Below are positions 1-10,910 of a stretch of 64,000 bases of DNA, piece by piece. Numbering within the stretch: position 1 is the first letter of the stretch; each line of letters begins with the position of its first letter. Below the pieces are notes generated by a model. That model saw only the letters and a list, made by a program, of their open reading frames with translations. It searched no databases and was not told the origin of the DNA. This stretch comes from Symbiodinium sp. CCMP2592. Taxonomy: Eukaryota; Sar; Dinophyceae; Suessiales; Symbiodiniaceae. Position numbers and translations under genes: made by a program. Location: the NCBI GenBank assembly GCA_905221615.1, contig CAJNDT010002824.1:679501-743500 (forward strand), in the 5' to 3' direction.

Positions 1-1600
1 CCCACTGATGCGCGACTCGCCAGGTTGGCGTTGTGGTGGAGGCAGTGAATTTGTAACCTTGGGTGACTCCGCTTCTACTTACCAGTGCGTTTATTGCTGG
101 AGCCGAGCACACTTGCTGCGCAGATAGGCTAAAGTTTCATTCGTGCTGCTCCACTTGTGGCCGACCTTTGTTTGTAAGCCAAGCCAATCCAAGGCCTTTA
201 AAATCAGAACTCCTAGATTCTATCGAAACCTGTGTCAGAAAACAAGGTGTCAAAAGAATCTTTGCGCTGGAAGGTACATAGGCACGGAAATAGCAACTTG
301 TGGGGGATATCAAATTCACAAACATTTTTCTACATCGGCCTCAAGAGAGACTCGTGGATTGCACATGTGCAGACTCCACATGGGTCAGATGTAGGTGCTT
401 CCTTCGGGAAATCTGCGCATTCAGTGCGGCGGCTCCCTGCCCGTGTCTCAACGAAGTGACCTGTTGCGATTTCGTGCGTAGGGCCTATGCATATGCATCG
501 AGAACGGTTTGGCTGTTGGTGCTGGGTGCCGAGGCGGCCATACATCTATCCACCGGCATTGATTGCTGAGCATCTAAATGCACAAACTGGACCACCACTC
601 TTTGTGCTTGCGCCTTAGCACTGCCAGCGCTGCTGGACAGCCGCACCGTTGCGATTTGGGCATCTCAGGTTGGATCTTCACCCACATAGCCTGGTGCGGC
701 TAGATCACGGTGGCCACTGTGTAGCCAGCCCTGCATTTAATGGATGCGAACAAACTAGCAGTCATGATCAGCTTGTGCAAGTGTTCAGCGGAGTCGGGGG
801 GTTGCGCCAGACATCAGGCCGTGTGCAAACGCCCCTTTGAAGGGATCACAGAGGCCTCAGCCGCAGCCTCCTTGCGTCCTCTGCTGGAGCTCTGCCCGGC
901 AACTCGGCCAGGCCGAGAAAGAAAACAACGCGGCACCGGACGAGGACATGGCTTGTCTCTTCTGTTCAGAGTTAGGTAAGAAAGTACGAAAGCTCCCCAC
1001 ACCTGTGCAATGCATCGCGGACTGCAGAGACTTTTAGTTAGATCGCCTGGTGGCGCTAGAGGCTAGAGCTGCAGTCCAACATCCGTTGAGCCCTGAAGCA
1101 CAGGCCGCCGAAGATGCAGCACCCCAGGATCACGCAGTGCTCCCTGTGATGATTGATCGAAAGCTTGGGCAAACGTGTGCGCGGATTGCTTTCCATTGCC
1201 AGGCCATGGCAGCCTTCCTTTCAGGACCCGCAGCCAGAGGTGTGGATGCAAGTGCCGTGCCGATCGCCGTGAACTTGTAATGCCCAAGCGACAGGCGACA
1301 AAATTTGCGGCTTTGGCTGCGAAGCTGCTGAATTCTTCATGTGTGAGCTGTGCTGTCGGCAGGGAACTGAGGACACAGAGGGTGCATCTCATGCAAAACA
1401 GCAACTGCCGTACTTACAGAGTTAATGATTGTGCGAGCTTCACAATGCATGTAGAGTGGGGAGGAAGTCTTTTGTAGTATTTTGTAGTGTCGCTTGTCCG
1501 TTCTCCCTTGTTTGTCGAAACAAGCGAGTTCAAGTGCGCAAGTCGGGCAGCAAAGCGGCGTTCTTTGCTGTCCGGGCCTTGACATTCACGCACCCCAGAC
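1..1600. other. No gene supported
   Basis: Only ORFs under 115 codons are present on either strand, several overlapping antisense. None shows a motif I recognise or a convincing exon boundary. Small exons could be hidden here, but I cannot support any. Confidence 0.4.
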
Positions 1601-1610
1601 CAAAGGTTTC

Positions 1611-2130
1611 TAAACCTCGACAATCCTTCATGCTAAACCCAGACCCTGAATCCTGCTCTGAATCCCGAAACCTCACACCGCCCTGAACACCCGAAACCCT
1701 CCCAACACCTAAAACCCTCAACATCCCTGGAACCTGCGGAGCCCAGAACCCGAAAGCTCACTGCTTAAGCTTAAACTAACAAAAGAAAGCCCGTAGCCTT
1801 TGGACCCAAGCTCCCGAGATCCAAGACGGCACACCAAGCCAGAAAGCCCTCAACCCCCCCGTCGATCCGAAGCCCGAAACCCGCCTGAAACCCCCTAAAC
1901 CCCAGACCCCTGAACTCTTCAATCCTTGAACCACCCCATCCCAAATCCCTCATTCCTGCAAGTCTTTAACCCTGAACCCGAAACTAAACCCAGCAAGCCC
2001 TACACCCAACAAGATCCGAAATCTTCAAGTGACCTATAGAGCCCAAACCGCCCAAACCCTACCCAAAATCTCTGAGCCCTAAACCCTGAACGAAGAACCC
2101 CTATAAGCCCTGACCCTCACACAAACTCTC
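1611..2130 (+). repeat. Degenerate telomere-like CCCTAAA/CCCTGAA tract
   Basis: About 500 bp of plus strand is dominated by variants of AACCCTAAACCCC, CCCTGAACC and CCGAAACCC, with the C-rich strand on top throughout. The 7-bp step is irregular and units are diverged, so this is an interstitial decayed array, not a chromosome end. The TTTAGGG type is that of plants and dinoflagellates. Similar tracts recur near 24.2, 26.2, 27.1 and 59.3 kb. Confidence 0.6.
1791..1810 (+). other. Possible decayed dinoflagellate spliced-leader sequence
   Basis: The sequence CCGTAGCCTTTGGACCCAAG resembles the conserved dinoflagellate spliced leader (CCGTAGCCATTTTGGCTCAAG). It shares the first eight bases and the terminal CAAG, but has a two-base deletion and internal mismatches. 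Relict leaders are known in dinoflagellate genes that were reinserted from spliced mRNA. It lies inside a C-rich degenerate repeat, so chance similarity is quite possible. Confidence 0.2.
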
Positions 2131-2533
2131 CTGAAGCCCTAGACCAGAAACCTGCCGAGAAGCGAGGGTTTGCCAGCATTGCCAACAAAAGCGAGGCAAG
2201 TGACGTGCACAAAAGGACGCAAGTCAACCCAGACCCGTGTGCTGAGATGGGTGCAGACAGCGCCGAGGCCATACCAGTTAGAACCACTGCGGCAGCACCA
2301 GGACCTGGATGCAAGTGGTTCCGCCCTCAAGGTGCCCTTGTCTTTGAAATACGATTCAGCACACGTTTGCTGAGGCCAGGCTCTGGCAGTGGCCGAAGCG
2401 TCCTTGCGCCTGGGGGCCTTCTCCTCAGCTCATTCGGAAGCGCTCAAACTCGTGAGTGCGCGTCAGTCTCGAGTCTTGAGTCCTGAAGGCTCAGTGCAAA
2501 CTGCAGCATGGCCCTGGCAAGTGGCTAAACGCA

Positions 2534-2746
2534 GTGGTTGTGGAGACCCTGCCGAACTCAAAGGTTCGCGTGCACGTGCCTTGCCTCCAGGAGAAATCGC
2601 TCAGTAGCGAGTGGACTGCACGTCTCGTGTCTCAGGTTCCGATGGAAGAAGTTCCTGACCAAGAGCTGGAAGTGACCTCCCCAAAGCTGAAGCCGACCAG
2701 AACGGAGGCGTTGGCCGACAGCCCTCCAGTATATTTTATCGCTTGA
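2534..2746 (+). CDS. Unidentified candidate exon
   Basis: A 70-codon open frame ends at TGA. The peptide has ordinary composition (Glu/Pro/Lys/Val mixture), and upstream plus-strand frames from about 2380 also look protein-like. No domain is recognised. It could be a terminal exon of a multi-exon gene, but the splice sites are not resolved. Confidence 0.25.
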   Translation: MVVETLPNSKVRVHVPCLQEKSLSSEWTARLVSQVPMEEVPDQELEVTSPKLKPTRTEALADSPPVYFIA

Positions 2747-3192
2747 GCCGACGTGCTGTAGTTGGGCGTGTGTCCACCGATGTTGACCATTTCTGCGTGC
2801 CGATAGGCCGATAGGCCATCATGTTTCCGGGGGCTGAGCTGAGCAGATGACTGCGAGCCTGTCCGCAGGCCCTTGAGTTGTGCAGGCCCGCATGCTACCC
2901 AGAAGGCGGAGACACACGGCAAGACATTGTCACGAGGGACGGGGTAGGCGTTAGTCCTGAAGCGCCAGGATTGCACCGAGTGTGCTTTCCACATGGCTTG
3001 CGGGGTACGCTGTTTGGCGAGCGCGTACACTGCTCCTCAGATGACTGCATGACAGCTTCTCAGTGCATCCGAAGTGATTGCACTTGTGAACCTAGCAGCG
3101 TCGCGCTGTAACAGGCCTGGAGGCTGCAGGGGAGGCAAGTCGCAGGAGCCATGACAGAGACAATGAAGAAGGTTTGAGGTACATGTATCGTT

Positions 3193-3786
3193 TTGGTTTG
3201 CAGCATGAACTGTCTGGCAGGAGTCGAGCCGCGTGGTGGCATACTTCTGTCCCCGCACTGCTTTCCTGCTCTGCGAGACGTGCATACAGGCCAGTTTCTG
3301 CGCATGGAGGATGCACCTATGTTGACGGGTTGCAGGCACCCGATCTTGGACAAGTCACAGTGCCGAGCCCAATCTCTGGCATCGGCGCATGAGAAGCGCA
3401 TCACTTTGACACTGCCCACGATCACCCCATGGAACTCTGTCTGCCGCAAGGCTGAGACGTGCCAACAGGACATTCAAAAGCTCAAGGATCCGGAATCCTG
3501 CGCGGCAGCTTCATCTGCAATTTGGGGCAATCTGCATTCAAAGCCGGCAAAGCATTGCTCTCAAGTCTCAAGGTTGCTGCGAAGCGCATACTTGGACTTT
3601 GCAACCGGTCGCAGCAGGCAGTGCGACGGCTTTAGACTTGTGAAGTTACGCATGTGTCAGCACGAGGCTAGAATACTGTTCTTGGATGCTGGACTTTGCA
3701 CGGGAGCCTGGATTGCTCATTGCAGCCTTTCTAGACGAGGGTGGGATGTGGGAGGTAGGCCCTGCCCTAAGGCTCTCCAGATCTGA
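3193..3786 (+). CDS. Unidentified ORF (197 codons)
   Basis: A 594-bp plus-strand open frame with mixed composition and no recognised motif. A 137-codon frame opposes it on the minus strand (3060-3473), so coding direction is uncertain. It may contain one or more exons, and the stretch after about 3400 is the more protein-like part. Confidence 0.2.
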   Translation: MVCSMNCLAGVEPRGGILLSPHCFPALRDVHTGQFLRMEDAPMLTGCRHPILDKSQCRAQSLASAHEKRITLTLPTITPWNSVCRKAETCQQDIQKLKDPESCAAASSAIWGNLHSKPAKHCSQVSRLLRSAYLDFATGRSRQCDGFRLVKLRMCQHEARILFLDAGLCTGAWIAHCSLSRRGWDVGGRPCPKALQI

Positions 3787-3845
3787 ATTTCCGAGGTAGT
3801 GCCGTCGCGACTGCTGTTCATGCGGCTCGTGGCAGCTTCGACCTG

Positions 3846-4343
3846 GTGCAGTTCTCGTCCCTTGCGGGATCTCCGGGAGTCCAGGCAGATCCGTGCACGG
3901 AGAAGTCAGTTCCCCTGCTTCTTCTTCGTATCTGCTGCCACTTACAGGCTGATCCTGCTTTGGTTGCGAAGCATGCTAGCTGGGCTGAGCTGCAGGAAAA
4001 GCTAGATGAGACGCGTCGCTGCAACCTCGACAGTTTTCTGCACGCCTTCGCCCTTGCCCGAACTATTCTTCACATTACTCTTCCTCCAACCAGACGTCAA
4101 GCCACCTGCTTGCTTCATGCTGTTTTCCGCACTCTTCATTCCCTGCTTTCAATCCTGAGCCGACGGTTGCAGCGTCTCGAGGGTAGGCTGCCAAGTCTCG
4201 AGAGCCAGGAGTCCTCCTCTGGCGGCCAAGGCAAGATGCGGCAGCTGATGAGTTGTCGAATCCTTTGCAGACGGTCTGACCTGCCAGCTCTATTGCAACT
4301 CCTCACACGACTCGCTCAATGGCTCTATCTGGTGTGGGGCTAA
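3846..4343 (+). CDS. Unidentified alpha-helical exon or ORF
   Basis: A 165-codon frame rich in Leu, Ala, Arg and Gln. It contains an amphipathic stretch (ASWAELQEKLDETRRCNL) followed by leucine-rich helices, so it reads like a real soluble helical protein. The true boundaries are probably splice sites inside the open frame. No family recognised. Confidence 0.35.
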   Translation: MQFSSLAGSPGVQADPCTEKSVPLLLLRICCHLQADPALVAKHASWAELQEKLDETRRCNLDSFLHAFALARTILHITLPPTRRQATCLLHAVFRTLHSLLSILSRRLQRLEGRLPSLESQESSSGGQGKMRQLMSCRILCRRSDLPALLQLLTRLAQWLYLVWG

Positions 4344-4481
4344 GCACCATAGCACTGGAACCGGTGAGCTGACGCATGTTTGAGGCAGCTCCCTTGAAGA
4401 GGGGCAAGCTGGGGCGCTTGTTGGTCAACGTGCCTGTCGAGTCGCGCAGCCAGCTGGACGAGGCTCGCTACGTGGTGCCAG

Positions 4482-4830
4482 GAAAGGTCCAAATGATGCC
4501 AACAACAGCAACATGGCTAAGGAGAACTCTGATGCCTACTCCAGTGCGGCGCACTTGTACGAGGACTTCTGTGACACCCCGTGATGTGATAGTATTGACA
4601 GTCGCGGCGTCCAGCATTTCGCGCCTTTCGCCAGTTCTTGACTGGGCGCAGCAGAAAGCCGGAGCCAAGCGAAGAAGAAGAGGAAGACGATGTGCGGCCC
4701 CCATGTTTGCGAGGGTGAAGGTGACTTGCAACCAGCACTTTCCCAGGACTGGCGCGAAGCTGAACTGGTGGAAGACGAGCAGGAGGCGGGAGTGGGAGGT
4801 GACAATGTGGACCTAGCAACATGTGAATTC
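4482..4830 (+). CDS. Candidate small exons with an acidic patch
   Basis: Around 4482-4584 one frame reads as hydrophilic protein (NNSNMAKENSDAYSSAAHLY). A second frame at about 4650-4706 has a run of eight Glu/Asp residues. A third at 4725-4830 is Glu/Asp/Gly-rich. The frame changes suggest three short exons separated by introns; the junctions are not assigned and no function is evident. Confidence 0.25.
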
Positions 4831-5219
4831 AGAGCGGCAGTATCATGTCTTGCAGGAGGTGCAGGTGAAGATGCTCCACGGAGGCATCCGCCTTTCTGTG
4901 CCCAAGGCCAGCCAGCGAAAAGCACAATGTGTTTCAACATACAGCTCGTTTTCCTTATTTATTCGATGGGACAAGCACAGGATCTTCATTAACGACTGAA
5001 GGGCTGGATACATCCTTGCTGTAGCACTCGCGAATCGCAACCAGCACAATTCTCAAGGTAGGTGACAGGACAAGTTGATGAACCCAGATAAGTGGCTGCC
5101 GCCAACGAACCCCTTTGCATACTGGTACTCATGGTATCTGGTTTGTCGTCTTCTTGTGTCATGAATCATGATGGGTCGGTTTTGGACGAGTCGAGGCAAG
5201 CACGAATCGCGGGCCGGCC

Positions 5220-6083
5220 ATGATACTTCCGCCCGCTGCGCCACGTGGGCCGGCACCAGCTGGGCTGTTCCTGGAGAGGAAAGACGAGTTTGACGAGCGG
5301 CTTTTGGCGGCTGCCGACTTTGAGCCTGGCAGTTTGGTTCTTCGTGAGGAGTTCCTGCTGCGTGGGCCCGCAGAGCTTCCACCGCTGGGCATGTTCCGGC
5401 CCGTTCCGGCCGAAGTTGGGACGGTGGAGATCCAAGGGGAGCCAGGTTTTCCACGTGCTGTGATCTTTGATAACGAGCACATGAAGCTCCTGTTCGAGTT
5501 CTTAAACTCAGAGATCGAGGTCCAGCAAGAAGTGCTGGCAATGCAAGACTCGATGCACCCATCTTCTGAAACGATGCAGTCAACGAACAAAGTTGCAGAA
5601 TGGCTGATCAGCCAGGATCTTCCATGGCTGGAGGACTTGGATACTTCCTCACTGTCTCGGCTGTTGAGACTTTTCTGCGTCAACAGCCACCCTTGCAAAG
5701 CTGCGGGGAGTACCAGTGGCTTGCTGAAGTGGGGGACGATGATCAACCACTCTTGTATTCCTAATGTCGTTTATTCCTCGGTGGAAGCAGACGGGATCTT
5801 CGAGGGCCACTTTCGTGCTTGTCGTCCCATAAAAGCAGGTGATGTCTTGGGCGTCTCTTACATGAAACTCCAGGTGAGCTTGGCGCCCCTGGCGCTCCGC
5901 AGACGCATGCTCTGGTATTTGAAGGGATTCGTGTGCGAGTGCGACCGCTGCCGACACGAGGTCACGAACGGAGATCCAAGAAGCTGTGGCAGGGAACCTT
6001 CTGCCTCAGAAGTGGAGCTCGAAAAGGAGCTGTCGCATGCCGTGTTGGGTGCGCTCTGTGCACGAAACTCGTCTTCAACATAG
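5220..6083 (+). CDS. SET-domain protein lysine methyltransferase (SMYD-like, no MYND)
   Basis: A 287-codon ATG-started frame. The N-terminal SET half lies around residues 15-45 (ending FEPGSLVLREEFLLRG). The C-terminal SET half contains the hallmark NHSCIPN at residues 176-182, which forms the S-adenosylmethionine-binding pseudoknot. It is followed by IKAGDVLGVSYM and a post-SET cysteine cluster C-x-C-x2-C (Cys239, 241, 244). These are the motifs of SMYD-type methyltransferases acting on histone or other protein lysines. Unlike animal SMYD proteins, the 120-residue region between the SET halves has no cysteine-rich MYND finger. The last 40 residues lose family character, so the real frame probably leaves by splicing near 6040 to a downstream exon. 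Cellular location is not shown by the sequence. Confidence 0.8.
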   Translation: MILPPAAPRGPAPAGLFLERKDEFDERLLAAADFEPGSLVLREEFLLRGPAELPPLGMFRPVPAEVGTVEIQGEPGFPRAVIFDNEHMKLLFEFLNSEIEVQQEVLAMQDSMHPSSETMQSTNKVAEWLISQDLPWLEDLDTSSLSRLLRLFCVNSHPCKAAGSTSGLLKWGTMINHSCIPNVVYSSVEADGIFEGHFRACRPIKAGDVLGVSYMKLQVSLAPLALRRRMLWYLKGFVCECDRCRHEVTNGDPRSCGREPSASEVELEKELSHAVLGALCARNSSST

Positions 6084-6307
6084 TCCTAGTATGTCCTAGT
6101 CTCACCATATCTCAACTGGGTTTGAGCTGGCTGTAGGTTAATGGCTGGGCTTGGAGATCTTTTCTTCGAAAGGCCCAGGCTTGAAGCTCAAGGCTTGGCG
6201 GTTGACGACGGCAGCTGCGGATTTCGGACTTTTTGGGGAAGTTGTGGGAGCTGGTGCTGGTAACTACTTGTACTGGCTAGTACGGTAGGGCAGCTAGCCA
6301 CTCAGAA

Positions 6308-6517
6308 GTAATTGCTCGAGGCTGGTCTGGGTTTGCTCCGGCGAGAGCGGCTTTGGAGGATCTGCAGACGCAGGTGGTGAAGCTCCACAGCGGCTCTTTC
6401 GCTGTGCAGGGCCTCCGGCTCCTCTTCCTGGCGCTCCAGGCAGATGAGATCCTGTCGGGCAAGGGTGAACATGACGAGCAGGAATGGTTGTGCACCTTGG
6501 TCTCGGAAGTAGCTTGA
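6308..6517 (+). CDS. Probable 3' exon of the SET-domain gene
   Basis: An open frame ends at TGA 6515-6517 and reads as a leucine-rich helical segment (VQGLRLLFLALQADEILSGK and flanks) with a short acidic tail. It is on the same strand, about 230-270 bp downstream of the point where the SET ORF loses family character. Helical C-terminal tails are usual in SMYD proteins. The linking intron is inferred; its exact donor and acceptor are not determined. Confidence 0.4.
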   Translation, partial: VIARGWSGFAPARAALEDLQTQVVKLHSGSFAVQGLRLLFLALQADEILSGKGEHDEQEWLCTLVSEVA

Positions 6518-6519
6518 AC

Positions 6520-7730
6520 TCTAAATAAATTAGGAAGCCCGAGCCGAAGACCTAAACCACCAGCACCAGCACCACCAAACCACCACCAGACCACCACCTG
6601 CAAGTCAGGGCCTGGGCCTGGGAGGCCTAAGCCAGGGCCGTCCACTGGTTCTCTGCAGCCGAAGCCAAGGTGCTCTACGTGAGGTGAGTGGCTGGCAGGA
6701 GTCCATTCGACCTGGGCAGAGTGGAGATTTGCTCCTAATGCTATCCTTCAAGAGTGCCTAGGCAAAATAGGTTTTCGGGGTCCCACACAGCCGGCATCCT
6801 GTATGTCATGTAAGCTCCGCGAGAGGCCTGGCACCGACCCTTCGGAGGCTCCGAGAGCTCCAGGGTGATGCAGAAGGACCAGACCTGGCTTTGAACCGTT
6901 CTGCCTCCGTCGTGCTCGCCATGGACGATGCTTGGGACACAAGTTGATTCGGAGATGCTGAAGGCTAACGGACTCGGTCGACTCGGCGGAGCTTCGCAAG
7001 CCGCAAGCGTCCGCATCGCTGCTCGGACTCGAGCTCTGCGAGCTCTGATGCCCTGGCCGTGCGGCCGTGCTGCGGCTGTGCCTGGCGGCATCTGACACAG
7101 TTGCGACTTGAAACCTGCTCAAAGACAGAGACGGAGCACGTGCTCTGGCATCTGCAATCGTTTGCAAGGCTGTAATGACAATCGGCAATCGTCTTGATAC
7201 AACGTGGTGAGAAGAGCCCTCGTCAGCTCCTCGGATCGACGCCTCGAGCCCACTTACAAGTAGCAGGCTGACCTTCTGCGGCCTACAATGACTTACGCGA
7301 CACCGGCTCTGAGCTACCAGATCATCCACGCCACAATTCAGAGCGGAAACGGATGGAAAAGGCAATCACCTGGTAGTTTGCTGCATTTGGGACAGTTTTG
7401 GGACTCAGGCTCAGGCTTCACGTCACAGACGTTGAAAACATGCAGATACCTAAGCTTTCACTTCCCATATTCGAAGCGCCTCGCGCACTCTCAGTAATTG
7501 TAAACGTGCAACCCTGCACCTTGGAAGCTCTCATGCTTTGTGAGATGTAGCTGGGCTATCAGCCATAGGAATGATCTTACAAAGTCCTGCCAGGAAAGAG
7601 TGACGACGCTCACTCTGCCAGAGGTGCTTCCAGCTTGCGCGGGTGCCTCAGGATGGACATGGTGAGATGTCTCGTGCTGACTTGCTGCTTCAGTCTTTGC
7701 TACCGGTGCTTGCTGACCAAATTCATTCTG
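6520..7730. other. No gene supported; short ACC-rich run
   Basis: Short opposing ORFs (for example 6748-7365 minus) lack motifs or boundaries. A low-complexity ACC/CAC run occurs at about 6556-6600. Small exons of unknown genes may exist between 6800 and 7090, but I cannot support one. Confidence 0.3.
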
Positions 7731-7737
7731 CCAGCAG

Positions 7738-7972
7738 GTGCCTTTGCCCAAGCGGGCGAACCTACCATCCCCCATGGTCCTCACACAGGACTTGAGCATA
7801 GGATCATGCCATCAAGCCTCTGTCCCATTCGTGCCAGTGAAGGATTGGTTAATGAAGCATGCGCTGCCGCGCAACGACCTCTTCCTTGCGAAGAGGGTTC
7901 TTATGGCGAGGGTCTCGCCCGTTGCCACGGTGGGCCTGGTCGCAGACACCTGCTCAGGACAGAGCAGACCTG
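7738..7972 (+). CDS. Unidentified candidate exon upstream of ankyrin-like exons
   Basis: After a possible acceptor (CCAGCAG at 7731-7737), a frame reads as well-balanced protein (VPVKDWLMKHALPRNDLFLA and flanks) to about 7970. It lies 200 bp before ankyrin-like exons on the same strand and may belong to the same gene. No domain recognised. Confidence 0.35.
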
Positions 7973-8040
7973 ACCGCCTGCGACCGGCAAGGCGTGTTTG
8001 CAGCTTCTTGCGTGCTTATCATGTGCTCTGCACTCGCAGT

Positions 8041-8080
8041 GTGAGAGTGTGTGTGCCTGTGTGTGTGTGTGTGTGTGAGA
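8041..8080 (+). repeat. Interrupted (GT)n microsatellite
   Basis: A GTGTGTGT run broken by one CCT and ending in GAGACTGAGAG. Confidence 0.9.
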
Positions 8081-8165
8081 CTGAGAGCTCTCAAGTTGAT
8101 AACGTGGTCTGTCTGGCTCTCAAGGCAACAGTGTGCTTGCCGTGGCCGGCTCCTTATGACGGACC

Positions 8166-9090
8166 CGCGCAGCGGCTCCCGAAGACTGCTATGACCAGGC
8201 CGTAGAGCACCAGTGCTCACAAGAGATGGTGGAGCTTCTCTTGGAGCGTGGATGCCAGAACCACAAGTCTTTTCGCACCTCGCAGCGGTCCTTTCGCAGA
8301 GTTCCCTCGCCTCGCGGCTTTTCGTGAAAGGTCCGAGATCCTCCAAGGGACCTCTTGGACCTCCTCTTTCGATCGCAGCCCGAAGTGGCCGACTCGAGGC
8401 CAACGCCATACGCTCCACAGCTCCACACGCATGGAAAAGGCCGTTCGTGTCGAAGTCACGCGTGTTCTCAGGTTGTGCGGGTGCTCTTGGATTTCGGGTG
8501 CGACCCGTGTGAGATCGAGGCCGTCGTGTTCGATACTTGTAGCTTTAGCTTCCGTTTTGGTGCCGTTGGATTTTCCTACGGAGGCTTCTGGTAAGTTGTC
8601 CGAAGCCGCCAAGAATTTGCTGGGATACCTGGCCAGCCACTCGATAGCCGACGCCGCCATGTGCGACGGAAGGGCGGCTTTCCTCAGGTCCCGCTTCCCG
8701 ACCCGGTGCTCCGGAGAGGCAAAGAGGGCTCTCTGCCACTGCGGTGCTTGCGCCGACAGTTGGCAGTGGAGACCCTCTTGCCTTTGGTGCGCCCGGCAGC
8801 CTTTAAGTAAGCACCTGTCTGGCAGATGTCTTTGTAGATCAAGATGGCAGACCATCGCAGAGCATTGTGCGGCAGGCAAGCTCTATGCTGCCGTCCTTAC
8901 AGGGCGGTCAGCGGAACTTGGATGCTCAGCTGGTGCAGGCAGCAAAAGCTTCTCGATCTTGGTCGGAGAGCCGTGCTGTCTTTTTGGAAGGTTCTCGTTT
9001 TGGCATGCGAGCATGCGGCTCCCCTTCCGGCAGAAGCATTGGAAAGCCTCGTGCAAGTCTGCCGGAGTTTGCCTGGGCCCTGAGTGCAAG
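8166..9090 (+). CDS. Candidate multi-exon ankyrin-repeat gene
   Basis: Two short frames match the second-helix signature of ankyrin repeats. At 8166-8321 the peptide contains SQEMVELLLERGCQNHKS. At 8471-8555, right after a CTCAG acceptor, it contains VVRVLLDFGCDPCEIEAV. Further open segments at about 8570-8700 (KLSEAAKNLLGYLASHSIAD) and 8930-9080 (VLVLACEHAAPLPAEALESL) look like coding helices in other frames, consistent with exons in several phases. Ankyrin repeats bind protein partners; the partner and location are unknown. The boundaries are not solved, and the 220-codon minus-strand ORF over the same bases is judged a shadow. Confidence 0.45.
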
Positions 9091-9371
9091 CGGTAAGTCA
9101 TGGCGGTGTCCTTAGGCGTGGCTTTGTTTATCGCAAGGACCGCCGTCTGTTACTAGGCTATTGTCTTACTGTCTTCGGAGACCAGCAAACACCGAAGTTC
9201 CACTTGAGGCTGATGTCCTTCGAATCATCCTCGATGAACTTGGGCCTTCGCTTGGCCAGCTGCCTTTGCGAGGCGGGGGAGAAGCTGAAACGAAGCCAGT
9301 TTCGGTGACTGGGGACTAGGGGGGGTCTGGGGGAGAAGGACGAGGACAGTCCCTGTAAAGGCCGGCCAAGA

Positions 9372-9600
9372 TGGAGTCGAGAAGCTGCGTAGATACGGCA
9401 TCTTCAAAATGCCCGGAACTCGGGGCACCTTTCGCATTTCGCTTCCGAATCCGCCTTATGAGCCTCGTGGAAGTCGGCAGGCTGCCAGCCCTCGCGGCAG
9501 CACCAGAGCTACATCAGCCGTGCCTGTCCCAGTCACCATGGCTCAACCATCTCAGGCCCTCTGTTCCCGAAGAACAAGCAGGGAGCAGCAGAAACTGAGG
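9372..9600 (+). CDS. Unidentified candidate exon, Pro/Ser-rich end
   Basis: The frame starting in GVEKLRRYGIFKMPGTRGTF continues through a basic, then Pro/Ser/Ala-rich stretch to about 9590. The first 30 residues look structured and the rest disordered. No family is recognised, and the start lies inside an open frame without a clear acceptor. Confidence 0.3.
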
Positions 9601-10280
9601 GTCACCTGCCGACGATGCTCGAATTGCATAGTGATATAGAGAGGGGACGCCTTCTCAACTACCTTCGCATGTTCTTCCAACAGATATTTGCGGAAGAAGT
9701 CTGACCGGGAGTTGAAGGCACCAAGAAGAATTGATTGATGTACTGAACGTATCTCCGGGACAAAGCTCGGCAAGAGGACTCTCTAACTTCTCGGACTCAG
9801 GCCGCTGTAGGCAAGAGTCCCTTTGTGCAAAGGCCTTGTTGTGCTCCCAATGTGATGCAAAGGCCCAGGCCGCAGCACATACGCCAGGCTGCGGTGCTCG
9901 CCTTGGCAGTGATAGACTGACAGATAGGACCTAGGAGAAGCGAGATGAAGCGCGAAGATCTGCGAGCACCGAGGCGAAGATCCTAAGCCGATGGTCGGAG
10001 GAGGTGGCGAGATCGGAGCCTACTCCCTGCTTGGTCTCTGCCTCAGGATCTTTCAAGGCCACTCATCGCTTCGGGCTGTTGCCTGCACAGGCCAGCGCCG
10101 AGCGATGGCAGGAGCTCCAACATTTGACGCCGAGCGAACTAATCACGCTGAAGGCGGCCGGCGGGCAGGGCGGTTGTGGGCATCAGATTTCCAAAGAAGC
10201 TCAGAAAATTCGTAATTGCCGGCAAGATACAACTTCATGGAATCCGTAAAGTTCGAACTAGCAATACAGTTTCTGTTCCA
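9601..10280. other. No gene supported
   Basis: Only ORFs under 85 codons on both strands, without motifs. Nothing structural beyond short purine-rich stretches is visible. Confidence 0.35.
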
Positions 10281-10383
10281 GTGTGGGCCTGATAATCTAT
10301 GAATATCATTTCCCTTTTTCGCCTTCTGTTTACTTCGTCAATTTTTTGAGACTGTTGTTCCCCCAAAGTGAATCATGGAACTC

Positions 10384-10752
10384 AGATGAGCAACCTACCA
10401 AACGCGTGTTGTGTTTACGGCCGAGCGCACGAAAGGAATGGGAAGCACAGCAGCCCAGCACTGGCGAGGTGCCGCAGAAGCTTCTCCGGGACGCGGCGTT
10501 CCGCAGTGCCATGCCAAAGGAGCTGGCACCGATGCTTTTGCAGGCCGACAAGTCAGCTGATTTCGGCGCTTCTCTTGCTGCCTGGGATCTCTGGGCAGGT
10601 CGTTGAAGAAGAGGAGAAGTTTTCTGTGCACGTATATCGCGAACGGCAAGATGTCAGCCTTCGTGTTCTGACGGAGCCTTTCTGGCTATTTTGCCGGTCA
10701 GCCGGCTGCTCAGCTTTTGAGGGACCCTTTCTCTACAGCTTGTCGCTGCGCT
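10384..10752 (+). CDS. Two adjacent candidate exons, second weakly VPS13-like
   Basis: The first frame (about 10384-10600) reads as a soluble helical protein segment (PKELAPMLLQADKSADFGAS). From about 10597 a second frame continues with Glu-rich sequence, a beta-rich stretch (EKFSVHVYRERQDVSLRVL) and then TEPFWLF. The last motif recalls the PFW(I/L) lead-in of VPS13-type lipid-transfer proteins, but the match is a handful of residues and could be coincidence. A GCAG/GTCGTT junction near 10597 may be the donor. Confidence 0.3.
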
Positions 10753-10910
10753 GAATGCAGGCTGCCACCGGTATTTTACAGGGCTCCACGAAGGATGTTG
10801 CCAATGGTGGTGAATACGTGGCCGGCACTTCAGATATCTTGGCACACGACAGCTGCTGCTAACAGCTTGCGTTCCTGCTCGTCTGAGGTGCAAGCAGAAC
10901 CCTTAGTGAC

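Noticed and set aside
6748..7365. 205-codon minus-strand ORF
   Set aside because: Ser/Arg/Ala-rich without domain, opposed by other frames and not supported by any boundary.
8217..8879. 220-codon minus-strand ORF
   Set aside because: The plus strand over the same bases has ankyrin-like exons with plausible acceptors; the minus peptide has no motif.
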